From NCBI GenBank assembly GCA_035447065.1, contig DAOTGJ010000017.1:1-64000 (forward strand): a stretch of DNA of 64,000 nt, given 5' to 3'. Shown piece after piece: positions 9,607 to 16,957 of the stretch. This DNA is from CALEMW01 sp035447065. GTDB lineage: Bacteria > Krumholzibacteriota > Krumholzibacteriia > LZORAL124-64-63. The position numbers and the translations under genes are program-made. A model generated the notes under the pieces. That model had not been told where the DNA came from and ran no database searches. It worked only from the letters and a program-made list of their open reading frames with translations. How positions within the stretch are numbered: the stretch's first letter is position 1; each line of letters opens with the position of its first letter.

Positions 9607-9831
9607 GGGGGCGCTGGACAAGGGGATCTCCGGTCGATGGGGATAGGTCCGCCCAAGATGGTGTAGGCGGCGACGGGAGTCCATTTCGATCGTTTTTTAT
9701 CCCATCGGAAGGAACCGGGCACGCCACCGGACGACCAGGAGTCCATTCATCCTCTTTTGCGCCCGGACCTCCCGTACCCGCGTCGCAGGAGAGGCAGAAG
9801 AATCACCCCCTGCTCGAACCGGGAGCTTCCC

Positions 9832-12258
9832 ATGTCCAAGACAACGCTGACCACCTTCATCGCCGTGCTGGCCCTGACGATGGGGAACGCCGCCGCCGCC
9901 ACCTACACGTCCGTCCCGGCCGGAGGCCTCTGGAACGCCGCCGCCACCTGGGACCCCGCCGGCGTCCCGGTCGACGGCGACGACGTGATCCTCGGCAGCG
10001 CCGTGACGATCACCACGGACGCCGCCTGCCGCGACCTCACCGTCCTGGCCGACGGATCCCTGACCAACAATCTCAGCCACCGCAACCTCACGGTGACCGG
10101 GAACCTGGTCAACGACGGCGTCATCTCCGATTCCAACTACCAGATCAGCCTCCTCGTGGCCGGGAACGTGACCAACCGCGGCAGCCTGGCCATCGAGCGC
10201 GTGCGCTTCACCGGCGCGGGCGTCCTCCACTCGCTGATCCACGAAGGCGCCGGCGACCTCATGTCCGACAACCTGGAGCTGGAGGCCGGCACCGGCGCCC
10301 TCACCCTGCAGGGCGACCTGATCACCACCGCCCTGGTGGACCTCAACGGCGGCCACCTGATCTGCGCCCCGGGCGCCGACGTCTTCCTCAACGCCAAGTA
10401 CTTGACGGACGGCACGGTGGACGCGGCCGGCAACGCCTTCGAGCTGACCGACGGCGTGTACTTCCAGAACGTCACCATCGCCGACCCCGTCTTCCGCGGC
10501 CTGACCCGGCTCTACCTGGGCTGCACCCTGACCGGCACCGTGATCAACGAGGGCGAGCTGCGCAACCGCGCCTTCACCCACGTGACCGCGACGGTGGATG
10601 GGGACCTGATCAACACCGGCTCCGTGATCAGCGACAACTACCAGCTGAACCTGCTCATCTCCGGCGACGTGGACAACCAGGGCGTGTGGGACAACAACGC
10701 CGTGACCTTCACCGGCGCCGGCGCGCCCCACGACCTGACCTCGGGCGGCGGCACCGTCTTCAGCCCCCGCTACCTCGTGCTCGAGGCCGGCACCGGCGAC
10801 CTCACCCTGACCACCCCCGCCCACCTGGACTCCGAGGTGGACCTCAACGCCGGCCGCATGGCCTGCGCCCCCGGCGCCAACCTGGACCTGAGCTTCGGCC
10901 CCTTCATGGACGGCGAGCTGGACGCCGCCGGCAACGCTGTGGACGTGACCGACGGCCTGTACTTCCAGAACCTGCTGATCCGCGATCCCGTGCTGCGCGG
11001 CGTGGCCCGGACGTACGTGGGGTGCACGCTGGCCGGCGACGTGGTCCTGGAAGGGGAGCTGCGCAACCGCGACTTCACCCACGTGGAAACGACCGTGGAC
11101 GGCGACCTCGCCAACCACGGCACCATCACGTCCACCAACTACCGGCTCACCCTGTTCATCGCCGGCGACGTGATCAACGACGGCGTCTGGACCAACCACC
11201 GCGTCGTCTTCACGGGCGCGGGGGTCCCCCACGCCTACGCCCAGACGGCCGGCAAGAGCCTGACCCTGAACAACCTGGATCTGGAGGCCGGCACCGGCCC
11301 CCTGACCCTGACCACGTCCATGACCGTGGGCGGGAACGTGGATCTCAACGGCGGCCAGGTGCTCTGCGCCCCCGGCGCCCACGTCCACCTGACGGCGGGG
11401 CAGCTGCAGGACGGCGGCCTGGACGCGGCCGGCAACGACCTGCGGCTGACCGTCGGGACCTACCTCACCGCCCTGCAGGTGGGCGACCCCGTGCTGCGGG
11501 GCGACGTGCAGATCTACACCGGCGTGACCATGACCGGAACCGTGGTGGTGCAGGACACGCTGCGGAACCGCGACTTCACCCACGACACGCTGATCATCGA
11601 CGGCGACATCGCCAACCACGGGCTGATCACCTCGTCCAACTACCGGCTGACGCTGAACGTCTCCGGCGATGCGCACAACGCCGGCACATGGGAGAACTAC
11701 CGGACCGTCTTCGACGGCGTGGACGACCAGTTCATCCTGCTGGACGACGCGCACCCCATGGGCGACGAGGTGATCTTCGTCTCGCACCTGGCCAGCGCCC
11801 CCTTCGCCTGGACCAACGGCAGCGAACCGGTGGCGGGCGCCGCGGCGTCGAACCTGGCCGCCGGCGTGCTGGACGCCTCCGCCTACGGCCAGTACCGCTG
11901 CCACGCCGCGGACGGCGAATCGCGCTGGATCTTCGTCAGCCCCGAGTTCGACACCACCGCCGCACCGGACGTCGCTCCCCTGGCCTACGCCCTGGAGGGC
12001 AACAGCCCCAACCCGTTCAACCCCAAGACGTCCATCGCCTTCAGCCTGCCGGAGACGCAGCGCGTGGAGCTGGCCGTCCACGACCTCAAGGGCCGCCGCG
12101 TGCGCACCCTGGTGGACGGCACGCTGAGCGCCGGGCGCCACGCGGTGGAATGGACCGGCAACGACGACGCCGACCGCCAGGTGGCGGCCGGCGTGTACTT
12201 CAGCGTGCTGCGCTCCGCGCAGGGCACGCTGACCCGCAAGCTCACGCTTCTGCCCTGA
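9832..12258 (+). CDS. Secreted repeat protein with FlgD-like/T9SS-type C-terminus
   Basis: An 808-residue exported protein. A signal peptide (hydrophobic stretch to about residue 22, ending NAAAA) is followed by a WNAAATWDPAGVPVDGDDVIL segment like autotransporter/G8-type parallel beta domains. Four copies of a roughly 167-residue repeat follow, marked by NRDFTHV, DGDLANHG, NYRLTL and FTGAG. The last 80 residues form a FlgD-Ig-like sorting module (NSPNPFNPKTSIAFSLP ... ELAVHDLKGRRVRTL ... AAGVYFSVL), as used for type IX secretion in the FCB group. A right-handed beta-helix or stacked-beta surface protein is likely; ligand or enzyme activity is not evident. The start follows a GGGAG site. Confidence 0.85.
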   Translation: MSKTTLTTFIAVLALTMGNAAAATYTSVPAGGLWNAAATWDPAGVPVDGDDVILGSAVTITTDAACRDLTVLADGSLTNNLSHRNLTVTGNLVNDGVISDSNYQISLLVAGNVTNRGSLAIERVRFTGAGVLHSLIHEGAGDLMSDNLELEAGTGALTLQGDLITTALVDLNGGHLICAPGADVFLNAKYLTDGTVDAAGNAFELTDGVYFQNVTIADPVFRGLTRLYLGCTLTGTVINEGELRNRAFTHVTATVDGDLINTGSVISDNYQLNLLISGDVDNQGVWDNNAVTFTGAGAPHDLTSGGGTVFSPRYLVLEAGTGDLTLTTPAHLDSEVDLNAGRMACAPGANLDLSFGPFMDGELDAAGNAVDVTDGLYFQNLLIRDPVLRGVARTYVGCTLAGDVVLEGELRNRDFTHVETTVDGDLANHGTITSTNYRLTLFIAGDVINDGVWTNHRVVFTGAGVPHAYAQTAGKSLTLNNLDLEAGTGPLTLTTSMTVGGNVDLNGGQVLCAPGAHVHLTAGQLQDGGLDAAGNDLRLTVGTYLTALQVGDPVLRGDVQIYTGVTMTGTVVVQDTLRNRDFTHDTLIIDGDIANHGLITSSNYRLTLNVSGDAHNAGTWENYRTVFDGVDDQFILLDDAHPMGDEVIFVSHLASAPFAWTNGSEPVAGAAASNLAAGVLDASAYGQYRCHAADGESRWIFVSPEFDTTAAPDVAPLAYALEGNSPNPFNPKTSIAFSLPETQRVELAVHDLKGRRVRTLVDGTLSAGRHAVEWTGNDDADRQVAAGVYFSVLRSAQGTLTRKLTLLP
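10081..11718 (+). repeat. Four tandem intragenic repeats, period 501 bp
   Basis: Inside the 808-residue gene, blocks starting near 10081, 10561, 11062 and 11563 encode the same pattern: NR-x-[FL]-T..., DGD-[LI]-x-N-x-G, [SD]-NY-x-[LI]-x-L, GD-x-x-N-x-G-x-W and FTGAG. The last two intervals are exactly 501 bp (167 codons); the first is 480 bp. DNA identity between the third and fourth copies is visibly high, which points to duplication or gene conversion within the gene. Confidence 0.85.
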
Positions 12259-12273
12259 GCGGGGGGTGGAAGG

Positions 12274-12318
12274 CGCCGGGCGGCGCGGCGGGGCTCCGGC
12301 CTCCCGCACCGCCCGGCG
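12274..12318 (+). terminator. Probable terminator hairpin of the secreted repeat protein
   Basis: A perfect 10-bp inverted repeat (CGCCGGGCGG at 12274-12283 and its complement at 12309-12318) begins 16 bases after the stop codon. The loop is 25 bases and GC-rich. Only TT and a pyrimidine-rich stretch follow, so it is a weak intrinsic terminator at best. Confidence 0.5.
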
Positions 12319-12428
12319 TTCCTGTTCTCCGTCACCCTCCGCGAGTTCGCGTGCAACACCCCGCCCCCTCCCCAAACAAGGAAGGAGTCCTCGCCAGGAC
12401 CGGGCCCCGCGCCCGCTGCAGAAGGGAG

Positions 12429-12528
12429 NNNNNNNNNNNNNNNNNNNNNNNNNNNNNNNNNNNNNNNNNNNNNNNNNNNNNNNNNNNNNNNNNNNNNNNN
12501 NNNNNNNNNNNNNNNNNNNNNNNNNNNN
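12429..12528. other. Scaffold gap (100 N)
   Basis: Exactly 100 N, so the true size is unknown. The left flank (12319-12428) is non-coding as far as I can see; the right flank starts inside a secreted-protein gene. The start of that gene is lost here. Confidence 0.99.
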
Positions 12529-12974
12529 GCGAGTACCGCCTCATCCCCCGCATCACCCTGATCAACGCCGGCCACCTGGCCGCCCACGCCCTGGCGGTGG
12601 CCACCTACTACGGCCCGGTGCTGGTGCAGGAGGCCCGCTCCGTCGCCCAGTACGTGCAGACCCATCACACCTGCTGGAACTACCAATGGCCCGACTGCGG
12701 CCAGGGCGAGTGCCTGGATCTGGTCACGTTCAGCGCGGACTGGGACGGTCACTGCCGCGACGCCGGCTTCCTCTTCCAGTGCGCTTGTGCGTACGAGATC
12801 ACGCCCTACCTGGAGTGGGTGGGCTGGACGGGCGAGCCGACGGTGACCGTGGTGGTGGATCCGGACGACGAGGTGGCCGAGGCCGACGAGACCAACAACG
12901 TTCTGACCATCCTGCTGGAGCCGGTGGAGACCGACCGGCCCACGTGGTCGCGTCTGAAGGCTTCGTACCGCTGA
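12529..12974 (+). CDS. C-terminal part of a secreted CARDB-like protein, KASYR terminus
   Basis: A 148-residue 3'-terminal fragment whose 5' end lies in the scaffold gap. The readable part is cysteine-rich in the middle (CWNYQWPDCGQGEC, HCRDAGFLFQCAC) and then has VVVDPDDEVAEADETNN, the acidic turn of CARDB (bacterial cell adhesion related) domains. It therefore looks like an exported beta-sandwich protein. The last nine residues, WSRLKASYR, match the ends of two other secreted proteins in this window. No signal peptide can be judged because the start is missing. Confidence 0.7.
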
Positions 12975-12992
12975 CCGGCCGCGGGGAGCGGC

Positions 12993-13964
12993 CTAGATCA
13001 CATCCAGCCGCTCCCCCATCCGCAGCCGATGCCGCAGCGCCATCATCCGCGCATCCAGCGCCCGCAGCTCGTCCAGGTTGGCGCGCTCCGCGTCGCTGGG
13101 CTCCACCACCGCCGCCATGCCGCCCTGGCGGATCACCACACGACGCGCGCCCATGAGCGCCAGGATGGGGTCGTGCGTGGCCATGAGCACGATCTTGTCC
13201 TGCCCCACCAGGATGTCCAGGGCCTTGCGGCGGTCGATGCCCGCGTTCTCGATCTCGTCGATGAGCACCACCGGCGAGTGCGACAGCACCGCCGTGTCCG
13301 CGATCATCAGCGCCCGCGACTGGCCGCCCGAGAGGCTGGTGACCGGCGTGTCCAGGGCGAAGGGCTCGCCGGCCAGGGCGTTGGCCTCCTGCCAGATGAT
13401 CCGGACCTTGGCGTCGATGTCGTCGGCGCGGCGGCTCTCGGCGTGCAGGGCCAGGAAGTCGCCAACGCCCATGTCCATGACGAAGTTCATGTTCTGGCTG
13501 AGCTGCGCCACCAGCTTGCGGTCGCCGGAGGTGCGCCAGCGGTCGTCGCCCTCGGCGCCGTCGATCAGCACGCGGCGGCCGGTGGGCGTATCGCCGCGCG
13601 CCACCCACTCGATGTCCGCCAGCAGCCGGCTCTTGCCCGACCCGGTGGGCCCCACGATGCAGATCACCTCGCCCACGCGCGCGTCCAGACGGCGCACGGG
13701 CTCGTCGGCGCCGCTCTTGTCGCGGCCGCCCAGCACGGCGATGCTCTCCACCGCGGCCTCTTCGCCGGAGAGGAACAGCTCCATCTCCTCCAGGAAGGCG
13801 GCCAGGGCGTCCAGGCCGGCGCCGTCCAGCACGTCGGCCAGCGGCGCGGCGGCCAGGGCCTCGGGATCCAGGTCGCGGTCGGCCAGGAAGCCGTCGGCGA
13901 AGGGCCAGCGCTGCAGCAGCCCGGCCACGGTCAGCCCGCGCAGGAGTTCGGCCGTGGCGCTCAT
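12993..13964 (-). CDS. Soluble ABC-type ATPase of a permease-less trio
   Basis: A 323-residue ABC ATPase with no membrane segment. An N-terminal helical region of about 100 residues precedes the nucleotide-binding domain: Walker A GPTGSGKS (about residue 108), signature LSGGQSRALMIAD, Walker B VVLIDEIENAG with catalytic Glu, and the H-loop MATHDP. Its start overlaps the upstream GTPase gene's stop (ATGA), indicating coupling. No permease gene is adjacent, so it may be a soluble ATPase driving assembly or metal handling rather than a transporter subunit. The tail ALRHRLRMGERLDVI is basic. Its real substrate is unknown. Confidence 0.85.
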   Translation of the reverse strand: MSATAELLRGLTVAGLLQRWPFADGFLADRDLDPEALAAAPLADVLDGAGLDALAAFLEEMELFLSGEEAAVESIAVLGGRDKSGADEPVRRLDARVGEVICIVGPTGSGKSRLLADIEWVARGDTPTGRRVLIDGAEGDDRWRTSGDRKLVAQLSQNMNFVMDMGVGDFLALHAESRRADDIDAKVRIIWQEANALAGEPFALDTPVTSLSGGQSRALMIADTAVLSHSPVVLIDEIENAGIDRRKALDILVGQDKIVLMATHDPILALMGARRVVIRQGGMAAVVEPSDAERANLDELRALDARMMALRHRLRMGERLDVI

Positions 13965-14710
13965 GCGTCCCCCCCGTCGCTCAGAGGCGCGCCCTGCTGG
14001 CGGTCCAGGTCCAGCTCCGCGCCCGCCTCCAGATCGATCTTGCGCACGTTGCCCATCTGGTACTGCTGCCCGATGCGCGTCTCCCCCAGGCAGTAGCTGC
14101 ACAGCGCCGCCGGCATGCTGAAGCGCAGCCGTTTGCCCTCCACCGTGGCCGTCTCCTCGCCCTCGTTCCACAGCGTGGAGAACTCGTAGCTGCCCTGCCC
14201 GGTGATGCCGTTGACGTGCATCACGCGCGCCTTGGGGTTCACGCGATGCACGCGCGCGGCGAAGACCTCGCGCTCCGCCTGGCTCACCACGTCGCCCTTG
14301 GTGATGATCACGATGTCCGCCGACTTGAGCATGGGCCCGATCTTCTGCGGCGTGTTGATGCCGGACAGGTTGTCGATGACGCACACGGCCAGCACGTCGC
14401 GGATGTACGGGGAGCAGCGGTTGCAGAGCCCGGCGCTCTCGCTCACCAGCACGTCCAGCCCCTGGGCCAGCCCCCACTGCACGCACTCCTCCACGTTGCT
14501 CACGAAGTAGTGGTCCGGACACAGCGCGCCGCTCAGCCCTTTGCGCACGGGGATGCCCTGGGCGCGGTAGAGGTCGTCGTCGAAGGTGGTCAGGCAGTCG
14601 AACTTGACCACGCCCACGCTGCGCTCCTGCGCGCGCACGTGCTCCAGGGTCTTGAGGATCACCGACGTCTTGCCCGACGACGGCGGCCCGCTCACGGTCA
14701 CGAACCTCAT
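13961..14710 (-). CDS. CobW/HypB/UreG-type GTPase with cysteine pairs
   Basis: A 249-residue P-loop GTPase. Motifs are Walker A SGPPSSGKTS (residues 7-16), a Walker-B/G3-like DVLVSESAG (about 87-95), and the G4 base-specificity motif ITKGDVV. Directly after the ESAG motif comes LCNRCSPY, and a second pair, LCSYCLG, lies near residue 205. Such cysteines suggest metal binding, as in metallochaperone GTPases that deliver Ni, Co or Zn. It overlaps both neighbours by four bases (ATGA), so the three proteins are probably made together. The cargo and client enzyme are not in the window, and I do not recognise a named gene. Confidence 0.85.
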   Translation of the reverse strand: MRFVTVSGPPSSGKTSVILKTLEHVRAQERSVGVVKFDCLTTFDDDLYRAQGIPVRKGLSGALCPDHYFVSNVEECVQWGLAQGLDVLVSESAGLCNRCSPYIRDVLAVCVIDNLSGINTPQKIGPMLKSADIVIITKGDVVSQAEREVFAARVHRVNPKARVMHVNGITGQGSYEFSTLWNEGEETATVEGKRLRFSMPAALCSYCLGETRIGQQYQMGNVRKIDLEAGAELDLDRQQGAPLSDGGDA

Positions 14711-15960
14711 GCCTGCGCCTCCGTGCCCTGATGGAAGATCTCCAGCATGCGCGGGATCATCACGCCCAGATCGTGCTCGCGCACGAAGTCCCAGCCCAGC
14801 CACAGCCAGGGGGCCGGGTCGGGCAGCTCGTTGACCACGTCGGGATGCAGCGAGGGGAAGAGGCCCTTGTGGGCCAGGATCTCGCCGGCCTCGCGGGAGA
14901 GGAACACGTCGGCCAGCTCGCGCGCGGCCTCGCCGGCGCCCGCGCGCTCCAGCATGAAGATGGGGCTGAGCACGGCGCCGTCCTCGGGCCACACGATCTC
15001 CACCTTGGGATTGAGCTTGGCCATGCGCGAGAAGAAGTAGGGAATCACGGAGACGGTGGGCACCTCGCCCTTGGTCGCCTTGAAGCGGCCGGCGGCCTGG
15101 CTGGGATGGAGCGAACGCATGAGGTTGCGGGCCAGGGCGCGCACGCCGTCGTCGCCGTAGTGCTTCCAGAGGGTCAGCAGGATGCCGTTGAAGAGATCGA
15201 AGTCCCCCACGGGCAGGGCCACGCGGCGCTCCAGGCGCGGATCCAGCAGGTCCGTCCAGGTGCGCGGCACGGGCTCGCCCTCCTCCAGCTGCTGGGTGTC
15301 CACCAGGAAGATGGCGGGCACCGCGCCGATCATGCTGAAGTGGCCGTCGGGGTCCTTGATCCCCAGGCCGTCGAAGGCCGGGTTGGTGCGCTCCCAGGAG
15401 CGGTCCGCGAAGACGCCGGCGTCCTTGAAGCGGCGCAGGTTCCGGTGGTCGAAGAACGCCTCGAAGCCGGCGGACAGGAACACGTCCGGCAGGTCCGCCT
15501 CGGTCTTCAGGCGCGCCATCTCCGCCTGCACCACGTCCATGCCCACGCTGGCGGCGGCCAGGCGGTAGCCCACGCTCACGCCGTGCTTGGCCTCCACGGC
15601 TTGCGCCGCGGCGTCGAAGGTCTCCAGCAGGGGGATGCGCACGGGGCAGGGCAGCAGTCCGGCCACCTTCACGTCGCCCGCGTCCGGGAACATGCGGCTC
15701 TCGTCGGCGGCGGCCAGGGTGAGGTCCTCGCCACGACGGGCATCGCGCACGGCGGCGCGCAGGTCCGCGAGCATGGCGGCGGCGTCGCGGCCCTTGGCGC
15801 GAGCGGCCTGATCCAGGGTGACCTTGGCGCCCAGGGCGGCGCGGCGGGCGGGGTCGGCCATCTGCGGAAAGCCCAGGTCCACGAAGACGGGGATGGTCTC
15901 GGGGAAGGCGTCGGCGATGGCCAGCAGGGTCATGGTTCCGGTGATGTCGGCGGCGTGCAT
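14707..15960 (-). CDS. DUF1858 domain fused to an ABC solute-binding-like protein, no signal peptide
   Basis: A 417-residue protein. Residues 1-70 match DUF1858 (ITGTMTLLAIADAFPETI ... FVDLGFPQMADP), a small helical domain seen in anaerobic redox and ScdA/RIC-related proteins. The rest resembles class-II iron-type periplasmic binding proteins (VFLSAGFEAFF, TWTDLLDP, EGEPVPRTW, WPEDGAVLSPIFML). No signal peptide or lipobox precedes it, so the binding domain should stay in the cytosol. The ATG is preceded by AAGGGAG and leads a three-gene coupled operon. A cytosolic ligand-binding or scaffold role with the GTPase and ABC ATPase is an inference. Confidence 0.8.
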   Translation of the reverse strand: MHAADITGTMTLLAIADAFPETIPVFVDLGFPQMADPARRAALGAKVTLDQAARAKGRDAAAMLADLRAAVRDARRGEDLTLAAADESRMFPDAGDVKVAGLLPCPVRIPLLETFDAAAQAVEAKHGVSVGYRLAAASVGMDVVQAEMARLKTEADLPDVFLSAGFEAFFDHRNLRRFKDAGVFADRSWERTNPAFDGLGIKDPDGHFSMIGAVPAIFLVDTQQLEEGEPVPRTWTDLLDPRLERRVALPVGDFDLFNGILLTLWKHYGDDGVRALARNLMRSLHPSQAAGRFKATKGEVPTVSVIPYFFSRMAKLNPKVEIVWPEDGAVLSPIFMLERAGAGEAARELADVFLSREAGEILAHKGLFPSLHPDVVNELPDPAPWLWLGWDFVREHDLGVMIPRMLEIFHQGTEAQA

Positions 15961-16044
15961 GGTGGGCTCCCTTGGCAAATCTACACCATCCGGTTAACGT
16001 CTCCCAAGATCGACGCGAACCGTCTGGTATGCAAGTTCCAAAAG

Positions 16045-16169
16045 TTGTGCCTCCGAAATTGTGCCTCGACCGTCATCCAAGTCAATCGGGCACGTAACTT
16101 CAATGTTTACAAGCATGGGTTCACGCCCGAAGATCGAGAAACGGCCCAGGCACATTTTCCGAGGCACAA
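16045..16169. promoter_or_regulatory. Three copies of TTGTGCCTC between divergent genes
   Basis: The 9-mer TTGTGCCTC occurs at 16045-16053 and 16059-16067 as direct repeats 14 bases apart, and inverted as GAGGCACAA at 16161-16169, just before the PAP2 start. A near copy, CAGGCACAT, starts near 16149. Three copies in about 220 bp are not expected by chance. They may be operators for a regulator of the divergent trio and/or the PAP2 gene. The surrounding 15961-16183 region is clearly less GC-rich than the genes. Confidence 0.5.
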
Positions 16170-16183
16170 GGGAAAGGACCCAA

Positions 16184-16870
16184 ATGCGCCGTTTCCTGCT
16201 CGTTGCTGCCGTCTGCGCCCTGCCCGTCCTCGCCCAGGCCGGCCTCCCCTCCGACCTCGCCGCCGACGTGGCCTCCCTGGCCACCCCCGCCACCGCCTGG
16301 TGGCTGGCCGGCGGCGCGGCCGCCACGGCCGGCGTCCACGCCATCGAGAACCCCCAGCGCACCCGCGACTTCCTGGACCGCGGCGCCTGGGACTTCCTGG
16401 CCGACCGCGGCAACCTCTGGGGCGACGCCCGCCTGCAGGCCCCCCTGGCCCTGGCCGTATGGGGCGCCGGCGCATGGGCCGACGCGCCGGAGCTGGCCCG
16501 CACCGGCTACGACATGACCCGCGCCCTGGCCCTCACCTACGGCGTGGTGGCCGCCCTCAAGCCCCTGGTGGACCGCACCCGCCCCAACGGCGAGCCCTAC
16601 TCCTTCCCCTCGGGCCATACGGCCGCCGCCTTCAGCGCCGCGGGCGTGATCTCGCGCCGCCACGGCGGCTGGTGGGGGGGCGCCGGCGTGGCCCTGGGCG
16701 TGACGACCGCCATGGGCCGCATGGAGGACCTCAAGCATCACGCCAGCGACACGGTGGCCGGCGCGGCCATCGGCTGGCTGTGCGGCCGCAACGCGGCGCG
16801 CTCGGAGCAGGACCCGGGCCTGCGGCTGGCGGTGGCGCCGGGCGCCCTGGCCCTCACGGCGCGCTGGTGA
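16184..16870 (+). CDS. PAP2 family phosphatase
   Basis: A 228-residue protein with an N-terminal signal peptide or membrane anchor (FLLVAAVCALPVLAQA) and the three phosphatidic-acid-phosphatase motifs: KPLVDRTRP (about residue 125), FPSGHT (about 142), and GRMEDLKHHASD (about 175-186) with the catalytic histidine. It probably dephosphorylates a lipid phosphate or pyrophosphate at the outer face of the inner membrane or in the periplasm. The ATG follows GGGAAAGGACC. It is transcribed divergently from the DUF1858 trio across the region with the repeated 9-mer. An S9 peptidase gene follows 87 bases downstream. Confidence 0.88.
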   Translation: MRRFLLVAAVCALPVLAQAGLPSDLAADVASLATPATAWWLAGGAAATAGVHAIENPQRTRDFLDRGAWDFLADRGNLWGDARLQAPLALAVWGAGAWADAPELARTGYDMTRALALTYGVVAALKPLVDRTRPNGEPYSFPSGHTAAAFSAAGVISRRHGGWWGGAGVALGVTTAMGRMEDLKHHASDTVAGAAIGWLCGRNAARSEQDPGLRLAVAPGALALTARW

Positions 16871-16957
16871 GCCTCCTTCTCGCCAACGCGGCTCCCATGC
16901 ACTATTCTGGACCGGTTCGACCCCAACGCTGACCCTTCCAGCCCCCGGAGGAACGCC

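Noticed and set aside
12266..13156. Plus-strand frame crossing the gap at 12429
   Set aside because: It depends on N codons and runs antisense to the ABC ATPase; the other frame carries the CARDB-like sequence.
16045..16169. A CRISPR-like array made by the repeated TTGTGCCTC
   Set aside because: The repeats are nine bases long, one is inverted and spacing is irregular; an operator is more likely.
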